NCBI GenBank assembly: GCA_033763835.1 | Contig: JANRJS010000013.1 | Coordinates: 62,001 to 126,000, forward strand | DNA: 64,000 bases | Direction: 5' to 3' | DNA from: JAPKYZ01 sp033763835 | GTDB taxonomy: Bacteria; Acidobacteriota; Terriglobia; Bryobacterales; Bryobacteraceae | In this document: one piece after another, positions 43,918 through 52,394 of the stretch | Layout: the number at the start of each line of letters is the position of its first letter | Numbering within the stretch: the stretch's first letter is position 1 | Notes under the pieces: model-generated | Told to the model about the DNA's origin: nothing | The model's input: the letters and a program-made list of their open reading frames with translations, nothing else | Database searches by the model: none | Position numbers and translations under genes: made by a program

Positions 43918-44864
43918 CGCCGGAGGCTCCGATCGACGTTCGAACCATGGATCTTCCGGTGGCAGGTGGAACAAGCCTGGATGCGCGGACTGCGGATGTC
44001 GTGAAACGCGGGAGGAACGCTGCCCAAACCGCCGGAAGTTTGGCCTGACGCGGCCGACAGGTCGGAGTGGCACTCCAAGCAGACGGTTCGTACCTCGGCC
44101 CGGGCGAGAAGTTTGGGGTTGACCGATCCATGGGGGACATGGCAACCGCCACAACCATCCAGCCGGACCGGCGCATGCTCGAAAACAAAGGGCCCTCGGA
44201 GATTCGCGTGGCACGAGAGGCATGCGGGTTCGTTTCCGTTGGTAAGCCGCGCGGTCTCCCGCGGACCCGACGCGTGCGGATTATGGCAATCCACGCAGGA
44301 CATTGCGCCGCGTGCAAGCGGATGAGTATGGGGACGCTGGAATTCCGCCCACGCCGACGCGTGGCAGGAGGCGCACTTCGCGTTCTGATCGGCCCGTCGC
44401 CGCGAAACGAGCGCGCCGCTCGGCGGAGGATGGATCTCCGGCTGGAAGCCGGCCCCGGTGCTCGGCCGGCTTTCGGGTTTGGGATGAATTGTGTGGCAAG
44501 CTCCGCATGGAACCTGCCCGTTCGCGTGGCTGGACATCGCTTTGCCCGCTCGCGCCGGCCGGCTCGCGTGGCAAGCGAGGCAATTTCGGTTCTCGGCTTC
44601 CGGCGGCAGCTTCGCCGGATTCACGATTTGCGCGATGTCCGCGCTTTCGGAATGCTTTTGGCCTGGGCCATGGCACGACTCGCAACTTCGGCCTTCCCAA
44701 TTCCGCTTGAATTGGCGCTCGATGGCCCGATGACTCGTTTTGTCGAATTGAGTGGCGATCTCGCCGTGACACACTGCGCAGGCATCGCTACCCGCGTACT
44801 GCCCGTTTTGCTCCTGCGCCGCCGCCAAGCAAACCCAAAGCCACGCGCTATGGCTAGCGCGCAT
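43914..44864 (-). CDS. MtrA/DmsE-like periplasmic decaheme cytochrome c
   Basis: 316 residues from ATG 44864, chosen for the signal peptide (SAWLWVCLAAAQ) and an 11-base overlap with the upstream gene. Exactly ten CxxCH motifs (CAVCH, CESCH, CLACH, CGACH, CASCH, CVDCH, CLSCH, CGGCH, CLECH, CSTCH) spread evenly over the protein as in MtrA and DmsE. It would conduct electrons from the periplasm through the MtrB-like barrel to the surface cytochrome. Length and heme count match MtrA (about 330 residues, 10 hemes). Confidence 0.92.
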   Translation of the reverse strand: MRASHSAWLWVCLAAAQEQNGQYAGSDACAVCHGEIATQFDKTSHRAIERQFKRNWEGRSCESCHGPGQKHSESADIAQIVNPAKLPPEAENRNCLACHASRPARAGKAMSSHANGQVPCGACHTIHPKPESRPSTGAGFQPEIHPPPSGALVSRRRADQNAKCASCHASAWAEFQRPHTHPLARGAMSCVDCHNPHASGPRETARLTNGNEPACLSCHANLRGPFVFEHAPVRLDGCGGCHVPHGSVNPKLLARAEVRTVCLECHSDLSAASGQTSGGLGSVPPAFHDIRSPRIQACSTCHRKIHGSNVDRSLRR

Positions 44865-46911
44865 GGACGCGGTCCACCGAGAGCGAAGCGTTGGGCCCAT
44901 GGCACACGGCGCAACTCTCTCCGATTTCGGAGGTGTTCACCAAGGCGTGCGACGCCGCGTCGACACTGGTGTGACATCCAAGGCAGGCTGCCGTTGCAGG
45001 CTTCGGCGCCGGGATCGGACCTCGAGGATCGGTCTTACTGAGCCGTGCCGACACGGGAACGTTCTGAGTTCCGGGAAGGTGGCAATTGGCGCAGTTGTCG
45101 AGCGCGCCAGGGAATCTAACGTGGTTGAAGTTGAACGGCGTGCCTCCGAAACCGTATATTGTGTAGTCGCGCGACTGCCGATCGCCCGCGTGGATGCGAT
45201 GGATCATTAAACCGAAATCGACGGATTCGGAGGGATTCGCGGCGGCGGGACGCCGGGCAACGTCGGTTTCGCGGGGATTGTGGCATATCACGCAGTACTC
45301 GGTGGAGTTTCGATTTTCCCCGTGTACCGAGAGTTCGCGATGGCAGTCGTTGCATTTTGCGAGGTCTACAATCTTTCGCCTAGGCGCTGTTGCCGAACCA
45401 TCCACCGAAAAGTTCACGACGTCGTTCGGCGATCCGCTTTGGATCGCGCGCTCTTTGAGTGTGCCGGCCAGGACTCTTTCGAGGCGGCGCGCCTCCACCG
45501 CAATGCTGAAGGTCCCCTTCGAGCCCTCTGGAATCGCTTGGTTGAACGTGTAGCGCCAGCCATTGGCGGTTGCCTGGGCATTCGCCGCGGACTCGGACAC
45601 GTACCCGCCCTTCGTGGGCAATCCGTCGCCGTAATCGCTGGTGGGTCCGGCCATGACGAACGCAATGCGGTTGAGGTCGGACAATTTCAGCGGATTGCCA
45701 GCGCGGTCGTTCACGGAGAAATGAACCGTGGGTCTCTGCCCCGCGGACGTGTTCTCCACGCCAATAATCTTCGAGACCACTCCGCCGATCAGCGAACTGT
45801 CCTGAGGATGAACGTGAGCTCCTTTGATAGAAGCGTCGAAGTCGGTTTCGCCTTGCGGTTGATGGCAACGAGCGCAGTTGTTGTCGTTGAATTGCGGGAG
45901 TCCGTTGGCGTGGTTCTCGCCGGTGGCGAAATTCACGTTGTCGTGGCAAGCGCCGCACGCGGCGCGGGTGGGCGTCGTCAAGTAGGTCTGCGACTGGGAC
46001 GCCCCAGTCTCGTGACATTTCGCGCAGTTGTTCGGCTCCGAAGGCAAATGCACTTTGGAGTAGTCGTGGACGGCGTTGCGGTTGCCGATGAACCGGTACG
46101 GCGTGCCGCTTGCGACGCTCGGCAGTAAAGAGCCCATGTGGATCTTGTGGATCATGACGCGCATGTCGATCGTGTTCCCGGTCTCCGGATTGACGTTCGT
46201 CACGTCCTCGTACGCGGGAGTGTGGCAAAGTACGCAGGTCGGCAGTCCGCGGCGCGAACCGCCATGGAAGTTGATCTCGTCGTGGCAGGCGTTGCACGAC
46301 CGGTCGTCGATCACGTCGCGCACCTCCACTACCGGCGACCCGTCCGGCGTCCAACGATAGACGGCGCTCGCGTAGTTCACCCCGAGATCGAACTCCGTCA
46401 GGTTGCGGCTTCCGTAAATGCCGACCGAGTGAGTGGCCGACGCTTCGTAACCGGCCGTTACGCGGGTACCGAAGACATAGTCGTATTCGCCGTCGGCGAT
46501 TTTCACGTAACGGCCGCCGGTGTCCGCCGAAGCCTGACGAGCCGTTTGTCCGGCGGCCGGTGGATATGTGCTGGTTTTGGTTCGCTTGGTGTAAGCCTGA
46601 TAAAACCGCCCGCCCTTAGGGATTCGGGCCAGGACAAAGCTAGTGGCGACCGCGCCGGGCGTCGTTATTCCTTCCCGGTCCAATGGCACGCCTCGCGGGT
46701 CGGTAACCTGGAATCGCGCTGTCACCAAGCCACCGTCGCCGATAGTGACCTTGGTGATCTTGAACTCCAGACCGGGGCGAATGAACGACGCCATATGAGG
46801 GTCGGCGTAATACGCCTTCTCCCTCGGCGAAAACGGCGATCCCGGAGCGCCGATCAAACCCAGGGCCACCGCGGCAACCCCAAAAGCCACCACCAGCCAC
46901 TTGCGTTTCAT
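44854..46911 (-). CDS. OmcA/MtrC-family decaheme cytochrome c
   Basis: 685 residues. Signal sequence (KWLVVAFGVAAVALGLIGA), an N-terminal beta domain (about 45-200), first pentaheme group (CNACH, CVLCH, CAKCH, CGACH, CARCH, about 230-345), second beta domain, second group (CNDCH, CVICH, CANCH, CLGCH, CAVCH, about 515-675). This domain I-II-III-IV plan is that of Shewanella MtrC/OmcA, the surface cytochromes that reduce minerals or electrodes. Unlike those it has no lipobox Cys after the signal peptide, so membrane attachment must be through the barrel complex or another route. Confidence 0.92.
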   Translation of the reverse strand: MKRKWLVVAFGVAAVALGLIGAPGSPFSPREKAYYADPHMASFIRPGLEFKITKVTIGDGGLVTARFQVTDPRGVPLDREGITTPGAVATSFVLARIPKGGRFYQAYTKRTKTSTYPPAAGQTARQASADTGGRYVKIADGEYDYVFGTRVTAGYEASATHSVGIYGSRNLTEFDLGVNYASAVYRWTPDGSPVVEVRDVIDDRSCNACHDEINFHGGSRRGLPTCVLCHTPAYEDVTNVNPETGNTIDMRVMIHKIHMGSLLPSVASGTPYRFIGNRNAVHDYSKVHLPSEPNNCAKCHETGASQSQTYLTTPTRAACGACHDNVNFATGENHANGLPQFNDNNCARCHQPQGETDFDASIKGAHVHPQDSSLIGGVVSKIIGVENTSAGQRPTVHFSVNDRAGNPLKLSDLNRIAFVMAGPTSDYGDGLPTKGGYVSESAANAQATANGWRYTFNQAIPEGSKGTFSIAVEARRLERVLAGTLKERAIQSGSPNDVVNFSVDGSATAPRRKIVDLAKCNDCHRELSVHGENRNSTEYCVICHNPRETDVARRPAAANPSESVDFGLMIHRIHAGDRQSRDYTIYGFGGTPFNFNHVRFPGALDNCANCHLPGTQNVPVSARLSKTDPRGPIPAPKPATAACLGCHTSVDAASHALVNTSEIGESCAVCHGPNASLSVDRVHAR

Positions 46912-46921
46912 AAGCCCTCGG

Positions 46922-47242
46922 CTACTTTTTCAACGTTCGGCAGAAGGCGATCACATCGGCCACCTGATTGGCCGTAACTCCCTTGACAGGCTTCATCTTT
47001 CCCCAACCTTTGGTGATCGCCTCCTCCCACTTCGCGTCGGTGAGCGCTTGCACCGCCGGATCGCCGAGATGGCGCATTTCGACCTTCATCATCTTGGCGA
47101 CGGCGGGGTTCGGCGCGCCGTCGGCGCCGTGACAAGATTTGCAAGCCTTGGCGTAGGGGTCCGCGCCGGCCTTGGCGTCTCCTGCCGCGTAAGCGAACGC
47201 GCCGGACGCAAAAACCATCAGCAAAGTCTTCCAGGAAATCAT
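46922..47242 (-). CDS. Small monoheme cytochrome c
   Basis: 106 residues from ATG 47242, selected because it overlaps the upstream stop (ATGA) and has GGAG seven bases upstream; an in-frame ATG at 47254 also exists. Signal peptide (LLMVFASGAFAYA), one CKSCH heme motif, and the class I fold with VADVIAFCRTLKK at the end. Likely a soluble periplasmic shuttle between the inner-membrane cytochrome and the decaheme conduit. Confidence 0.88.
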   Translation of the reverse strand: MISWKTLLMVFASGAFAYAAGDAKAGADPYAKACKSCHGADGAPNPAVAKMMKVEMRHLGDPAVQALTDAKWEEAITKGWGKMKPVKGVTANQVADVIAFCRTLKK

Positions 47243-48663
47243 TGTTTTCTCCATGTGGGATTCAGTTTGTCGAGTACCTCGGGGTTTGCTTCCTCGACCG
47301 CAAGCAGGTCGTGGCACGACGAGCAATCTTGTCCGATCGCTCGCCCGCTTTTCGTCACGTGCTGGCCGTCATGACAACGAAAACAGCCGGGAAAGTCGGT
47401 GTGCCCTCGATTGTCGGGATAGGTATCCCAAGTAACCTTGAGATCGGGAAAGACGTTCCGCGCGTAAATGGCCGACACCGCCGCGGCTGCGGCTTCGGCG
47501 TCCTCCCGAGACGGGTAGCGAGTGCGGAAATCCGAGCGGATGGCTTGGTCGGCGGCGGCTTGCGACGGATATACCCCCGTGAGCAGCGCCAACGCATTCT
47601 TTTTGACATACGGCAGCGAACGGGAGATGGCTCCGGACGCCAGAGCGTCGTCCACCGCTCGTCCGGCTCTCTCGAAACTGTGGGCGGGACGGTTGTGGCA
47701 ATCGGTACATTGCATAGGTGTCGCCTCGCCAGCCTGGCTGGCCGAGACGCCGGCGTCCGATCGGTACTCGTGGACTTCGTTTGTTCGGCGGTTTCGCCAC
47801 ACAACGTAGGGGATTGTCTGGCGATTCGCGCCGGTGGCCCGGTAGCGGATGTCGATCTCAGGATCGAGATGGGCGCCGTGTATCCCCCCCGCCCCGACGC
47901 CCCCGACACGCGCCGTCAAAACGGTGTATGTGACGGTGTTCCCCTCGTCCTGGGCGTAGGACGCCCGGACTCGAACGCGCGTCGCGGCGATCCTGGCCCG
48001 GGAATGGCAACCTTCGCATGTTTTCGAGGACTCGATCAACTTTTCGGATTCGGTGCCCGAGGGAATCGGGCGTGGGTAGGAGTTCGAGACGGTCTCGATC
48101 AACTGACGCGTTCCCGCCGCCTTGGCCTGCAACCAGCCCGAGGCCCCCGGAGCGACATGGCACTCAACGCAGGCCACCTGGTTGTGAGTGGCCGCCTGAT
48201 ACGCGCGGAACTGTGGCTGCATGACATGGCAGGATTGGCCGCAGAAACCCACACCCTCCATGTGCTCCACCGCGTGGTAGGTGACTTGGGTGGCGAACAC
48301 AAGATTTACGAGTGTCGTGGCGGCGAAAAAAATAGCGAGGCGCTTGATCGCTCCACGACGGTCCGGCATGGCGGCTAGGTCATGGCCGATGCGTCGCTTC
48401 GCCAGCCAAACTCCGGCAGGGATCAATATCAACCCAGCGAAGAAAAGGAGCGGCAACACGACGAAAGTTACGATGCCGGTGTATGGATTGCCGAGTTCCC
48501 GCGGCGCCAGCACCAGCCAGCAAAACGCGGACGTCGTCACGAGGCCGATTCCAAGCATCGCAAGCCAATGCGACGCCAGTAGGACTAGCACGGGATCTCT
48601 GAGTTTTCCGGTCTCCACGTCTCGCTCGCTGTTTGGGACACAAAATCCCCTGGTCATCGGCAA
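47239..48663 (-). CDS. NapC/NirT-like multiheme membrane cytochrome c
   Basis: 474 residues. Three hydrophobic segments near the N-terminus (about 28-50, 63-85, 108-126) then a periplasmic part. Six heme motifs: CGQSCH, a CX3CH variant followed by VM as in NapC-like quinol oxidases, then CVECH, CEGCH, CTDCH, CFRCH and CSSCH. Expected to take electrons from the quinone pool (the role of CymA in Shewanella) and pass them to the monoheme and decaheme cytochromes. First gene of the five-gene operon; overlaps the small cytochrome as ATGA. Confidence 0.9.
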   Translation of the reverse strand: MPMTRGFCVPNSERDVETGKLRDPVLVLLASHWLAMLGIGLVTTSAFCWLVLAPRELGNPYTGIVTFVVLPLLFFAGLILIPAGVWLAKRRIGHDLAAMPDRRGAIKRLAIFFAATTLVNLVFATQVTYHAVEHMEGVGFCGQSCHVMQPQFRAYQAATHNQVACVECHVAPGASGWLQAKAAGTRQLIETVSNSYPRPIPSGTESEKLIESSKTCEGCHSRARIAATRVRVRASYAQDEGNTVTYTVLTARVGGVGAGGIHGAHLDPEIDIRYRATGANRQTIPYVVWRNRRTNEVHEYRSDAGVSASQAGEATPMQCTDCHNRPAHSFERAGRAVDDALASGAISRSLPYVKKNALALLTGVYPSQAAADQAIRSDFRTRYPSREDAEAAAAAVSAIYARNVFPDLKVTWDTYPDNRGHTDFPGCFRCHDGQHVTKSGRAIGQDCSSCHDLLAVEEANPEVLDKLNPTWRKQ

Positions 48664-48860
48664 GCACGTGGCGAACCGTTTCGAAAGAAGTGGAAATCCC
48701 GGATTTCAATTGGAGAAAAAAAAGAGGGTGCGTCTTTTTGCGCTTCCGCCTGCAAACCGTGCGCGATTTTCCGCAGCTCCGCCCGCTGCGAGCTTAGGCA
48801 TCAAACTGCAAAAGAAATGGATCCCCTAGCTATCGGTTCGAATCCTACCGGGCCGTCAAA
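48664..48860. other. Noncoding upstream region of the electron-conduit operon with tRNA-like fragment
   Basis: No gene visible. Contains an A-rich stretch at 48712-48725, and at 48820-48858 a sequence resembling the 3' half of a tRNA. Presumably also holds the promoter of the minus-strand cytochrome operon, but no clear -35/-10 pair stands out. Confidence 0.5.
48820..48858 (+). other. tRNA 3'-half-like remnant
   Basis: ATCCCCTAGCTATCGGTTCG followed by AATCCTACCGGGCC resembles the anticodon-stem 3' side, T-arm and acceptor 3' strand of the tRNA-Ile2 at 29874. The T-loop TTCGAAT is intact but the T-stem 5' strand and the CCA end are not. No 5' half exists nearby, so it is a fragment such as integrative elements leave. 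Confidence 0.5.
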
Positions 48861-50162
48861 TTACACCAAGTCCCAGGGCTTTCGGGCGGCGCGATGGAGC
48901 AGCGCGTTTGCGTCCATCGCGTTCAAGAACGTTTCTTTCTTCGCGTCCCACTTCAGCTTCTTGCCGGTCTTCATGGCGATATTGCCGAGCAAGCAGACGC
49001 TGGTGCCCCGATGACCGATCTCGATATCGGCGCTGGGCGTTTTGCGGGAGCGCACGCAATCGACGAAATGCGCCGCATGGTCCTTGGTCGGCTCGGGGAC
49101 ATTCTCGTAGAACACCTTGATTGGTTTCGCTTCGCGGCGCGGAGAAGAAGCTTCGGGGTAGATCGCCCAACTGATGCGCTCGGCGAAAATCGTGCCGTCG
49201 GTGCCGTAAAACGCGATGCCGTTCGGTTGATCGTACTCGCCGCGGCCGTTGTAATACTTCGGCCCGACCTTCGCCGCGCCCATGCCGAAGCCATTCAGAT
49301 TCGATCCTTCGTAGGTCATCACGAAGTTGTCGTATTCGTAGGTAACGGTGAGGAAGTCAGGCACGTCGCCGTCGTCCTTAATCAGATAGCGCCCGCCCGA
49401 CGCCGAGATCGTGTGCGGCGCGGTGACGCCCATAATCTGGTGCATCGTGTCGATGCGATGGTTGCCGTAGTCGGTGATGTAGCCGCCCGAGTAATCGAAG
49501 AACTGGCGGTAAGTGCCGAGAAATCGATTCGGATTAAACGGCACCTTGGGCGACGGTCCGCAGTACATGTCCCAGTCGAGGCCGGGCGGCGGGTCCTGAA
49601 TGGGTTTACGACCAATGCCGTTCGGCGTGACGTTGGTGTAGTTCCACACGCGCACGAATTTCACTTCGCCGATATCGCCGCGCTGGATCATCTCCGCGAT
49701 CTTGGGGAAGTGTTTCGCCGATCGGTGCTGCGTGCCCGCGCACACGATTCGATTCGTCTGGCGCGCGGCGGTCACCATCTCGCGGCCTTCGCGAATCGTG
49801 AGCGAGACGGGCTTCTCGACGTAAACGTCCTTTCCAGCGCGGCAGGCGAGAATCGTCGCGGCGTGGTGCCAATGGTCGGGCGTCGAAACCATCACCGCGT
49901 CGAGGTCTTTCAATTCGAGAAGCTTCCGGAAATCGCGGAACGATTTCGCGTCCGGGCCCGCCCATTCGCGCGCCTTGGCGGCATTGTCTTCGTAGACGTC
50001 GGCCACCGCGATGAAAGCCACGTTCGGCGCTTGCCGCATGAGATTCGCGACGTGGCGGCCGCGCCCGCCACACCCGATCAAAGCCACGCGCACGGTGTCG
50101 TTCGCACCCAAAACTCGAGAAGCGGAAAGCGCTGTAGCGGCGGCGAAACTACGTCGGTTCAT
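48861..50162 (-). CDS. Gfo/Idh/MocA-family oxidoreductase with Tat signal
   Basis: 433 residues. Begins MNRRSFAAATALSASRVLGA, a twin-arginine-like signal. Rossmann fold with ALIGCGGRGR (about 28-37); the EKP motif (VYVEKPVSLT) is the nicotinamide/catalytic Lys region; DYGNHRIDTMHQIMG is common to this Tat-exported subgroup. Acts on sugars or related polyols, probably in the periplasm with tightly bound NADP. Divergent from cobQ, 22 bases apart. Confidence 0.9.
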   Translation of the reverse strand: MNRRSFAAATALSASRVLGANDTVRVALIGCGGRGRHVANLMRQAPNVAFIAVADVYEDNAAKAREWAGPDAKSFRDFRKLLELKDLDAVMVSTPDHWHHAATILACRAGKDVYVEKPVSLTIREGREMVTAARQTNRIVCAGTQHRSAKHFPKIAEMIQRGDIGEVKFVRVWNYTNVTPNGIGRKPIQDPPPGLDWDMYCGPSPKVPFNPNRFLGTYRQFFDYSGGYITDYGNHRIDTMHQIMGVTAPHTISASGGRYLIKDDGDVPDFLTVTYEYDNFVMTYEGSNLNGFGMGAAKVGPKYYNGRGEYDQPNGIAFYGTDGTIFAERISWAIYPEASSPRREAKPIKVFYENVPEPTKDHAAHFVDCVRSRKTPSADIEIGHRGTSVCLLGNIAMKTGKKLKWDAKKETFLNAMDANALLHRAARKPWDLV

Positions 50163-50184
50163 GCGGAAATTCTATCCTTAAGCC

Positions 50185-51540
50185 GTGGCGAGAGCGATCT
50201 TCGTCGGAGGCACCGCCTCCCACGTCGGCAAAAGTTGGATGACGGCGGCGATCTGCGCCTGGCTACGCGAGCGCGGCGTCAAGGTCGCGCCGTTCAAGGC
50301 GCAGAACATGTCCAACAACTCGTACCCATGTTCCGGCGGCGGCGAGATCGGACGCGCGCAAGTCGCGCAGGCGGAGGCTTGCGGACTCGAACCCTCGCCC
50401 GATTTCAATCCCATCCTATTGAAGCCCGATAGCGACGCGCGCTCGCAGGTAGTGGTGAACGGACGGGTGTGGAAGACGCTCGCCGCGCGCGAGTATTACC
50501 AACACTTCGATTACTTGCTAGGTCAAGCGCTCGACGCCTACGCGCGAGTCGCCTCGAAGTACGACGTGATCGTGATCGAGGGTGCGGGCAGCGTCACGGA
50601 GATGAACTTGCGGGCCACCGATCTCGTGAACTTCGGTCTCGCCACCCGCGTCGGCGCCCCCGCGCTTCTGGTAGCGGATATCGATCGTGGCGGAGTCTTC
50701 GCCTCGATCGTCGGTACAACTTCCTTGCTGCCGCCCGAGGAGCGGGCGTTGCTGCGGTCGTTCGCGGTGAACCGGTTTCGCGGAGACATGAGTTTGTTCG
50801 ACGAGGGGGTTCGCTATCTAAAAAACAGGACCGGTCTCGATTGTTTGGGAGTGTTTCCTTACGCACACGAAATCGAACTCGACGAAGAAGACGGCGTGGC
50901 TCTCGATGCGCGACGTAACGGCACGGGCCGCATTGCGATCGTCGCGCTACCGCGCATCTCGAACCTCACTGACTTTCGGTTGTTGAAGGACGCCGCGATT
51001 ATCGATCGTCCGGTCGGCCGCGATTTCGACGCCGTCATTCTGCCGGGCACCAAGGCCACCGAAGGCGATCTCGCTTGGCTGCGCGAGCAAAGCCTGGACC
51101 GTTGGCTGCTAGATCAACACGCTCGCGGCGCGAAGATCGTTGGCGTTTGCGGCGGCTACCAAATGCTGGGGCGGCGTGTGGGCGCAATGGACGGGCTAGC
51201 ATTGCTCGACGTCGAAACCGATTTCGAAGAGGAGAAGACCACCGTCGCCGTGACGGCGGAATGGCCCGATGGCCATCGATTCGCGGCCTACGAAATCCAC
51301 ATGGGTGTCACTGTGCGCCCATCCGACGCCGAACCCTTCGCCTTCGTCGATGGACGCCCGGAAGGCGTTCGCGCAGGCCGCGTATTCGGTACGTACTTGC
51401 ATGGCGCGCTCGAAGATCCGCATGTCTTGCGCGAGCTGTTCGGAGTCGTCGCGATTCCGCGCGAGAATCCCTATCCCAAGCTCGCGCGCTGGTTCGCGGA
51501 GCACGCCGATACGAAGAGATTTGCGGAGTTGTACCTATGA
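50185..51540 (+). CDS. cobQ: Cobyric acid synthase
   Basis: 451 residues from GTG 50185. Glutamine-dependent amidation of adenosyl-cobyrinic acid a,c-diamide to cobyric acid in B12 synthesis. N-terminal ATPase domain with GGTASHVGKSWMTA and APFKAQNMSNNSY; C-terminal glutamine amidotransferase with nucleophile Cys322 (VCGGYQMLG) and His406 (TYLHG). Shorter than the usual ~480-500 but with all motifs. No cobalamin riboswitch fits in the 22-base gap upstream. Linked to a B12-type importer by an ATGA overlap. Confidence 0.93.
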   Translation: MARAIFVGGTASHVGKSWMTAAICAWLRERGVKVAPFKAQNMSNNSYPCSGGGEIGRAQVAQAEACGLEPSPDFNPILLKPDSDARSQVVVNGRVWKTLAAREYYQHFDYLLGQALDAYARVASKYDVIVIEGAGSVTEMNLRATDLVNFGLATRVGAPALLVADIDRGGVFASIVGTTSLLPPEERALLRSFAVNRFRGDMSLFDEGVRYLKNRTGLDCLGVFPYAHEIELDEEDGVALDARRNGTGRIAIVALPRISNLTDFRLLKDAAIIDRPVGRDFDAVILPGTKATEGDLAWLREQSLDRWLLDQHARGAKIVGVCGGYQMLGRRVGAMDGLALLDVETDFEEEKTTVAVTAEWPDGHRFAAYEIHMGVTVRPSDAEPFAFVDGRPEGVRAGRVFGTYLHGALEDPHVLRELFGVVAIPRENPYPKLARWFAEHADTKRFAELYL

Positions 51541-52394
51541 AACTCCTTGGACTCTTCGCTGCGCTCATCGCGCTAGCGCCGAGTTCCTTCGCGCAGCCTA
51601 AGCGCATCGTCTCCACCGCGCCGTCGATCACGGAAATTCTTTTCGCGCTGGGCCTGGGCGACCGCGTGGTGGGCGTGACGACATTCTGCCGTTATCCGGC
51701 GGAGGCGCTAAACAGGCCCAAGATTGGCACCTATTACGAACCCAATTTCGAAGCGATTCTCGCCGCGCGCCCGGACGTCGTGTTCGTCGTCAAGAATCCG
51801 GTGCGATTCAAGGAGAAACTCGAAGGGATGGGTTTGCGGGTCGTCGAGCTGGCGGGCGAGAACTTGGCGGGTATCGCGGAATCGATTCGGCTCGTCGCGA
51901 CGACGGCGGGTATGCCCGAACGCGCGGTGAAACTGAACGCTTCGATCGCCACCGAACTCGCTTCGATCCGCAAGAACGTCGCTGGGAGGACGAAGCCGAA
52001 GTTTCTTTTCGTGATCGGCCGCACGCCGGGGCGTCTCGAAGGACTGTTCGTAGCGGGTCGCGATAATTTTCTGAACGAACTAATTGGCATCGCGGGGGGC
52101 GTCAACGCGTTCGCCGATCTTGCGCAGTCCTACGCCAAGGTTCCGCTGGAAGAAGTTCTGGCGCGCAACCCCGAAGTGATTCTCGATATCGGGGACATGG
52201 CGGACACCGCCAACGTTCCGGCGGAGAAAGTGCGTGCGACCGTCGCGCTTTGGAGCGCTGTCCCCTCGCTTGCGGCGGTGAAAAACGGGCGCGTGCATGC
52301 CACGCCCGCCGACTACTTCTTCGTAGCCGGGCCGCGAGTCGCCGAGGCCGCGCGAGCCTTTGTGCGGTTGCTGCATCCGGAGATCGCGCGTTGA
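51537..52394 (+). CDS. btuF: B12-type ABC substrate-binding protein
   Basis: 285 residues from ATG 51537, which overlaps the cobQ stop; the longer reading is out-of-frame cobQ. Signal peptide (MKLLGLFAALIALAPSSFAQ), then the helical-backbone binding fold: PKRIVSTAPSITEILFALG, VGVTTFCRYP, RPDVVF and FLNELIGIAGGVNAF. Likely captures cobalamin or cobinamide in the periplasm; the cobQ linkage supports this over a siderophore. Confidence 0.87.
   Translation: MKLLGLFAALIALAPSSFAQPKRIVSTAPSITEILFALGLGDRVVGVTTFCRYPAEALNRPKIGTYYEPNFEAILAARPDVVFVVKNPVRFKEKLEGMGLRVVELAGENLAGIAESIRLVATTAGMPERAVKLNASIATELASIRKNVAGRTKPKFLFVIGRTPGRLEGLFVAGRDNFLNELIGIAGGVNAFADLAQSYAKVPLEEVLARNPEVILDIGDMADTANVPAEKVRATVALWSAVPSLAAVKNGRVHATPADYFFVAGPRVAEAARAFVRLLHPEIAR

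Noticed and set aside
48817..49014. Short plus-strand ORF starting MDPLAIGSNPTGPSN
   Set aside because: The AIGSNPTGP wording is what a tRNA 3' end gives when translated; it reflects the tRNA-like remnant, not a protein.
50163..50184. Cobalamin riboswitch ahead of cobQ
   Set aside because: Only 22 bases separate the divergent genes; far too short, and no B12-box is visible.
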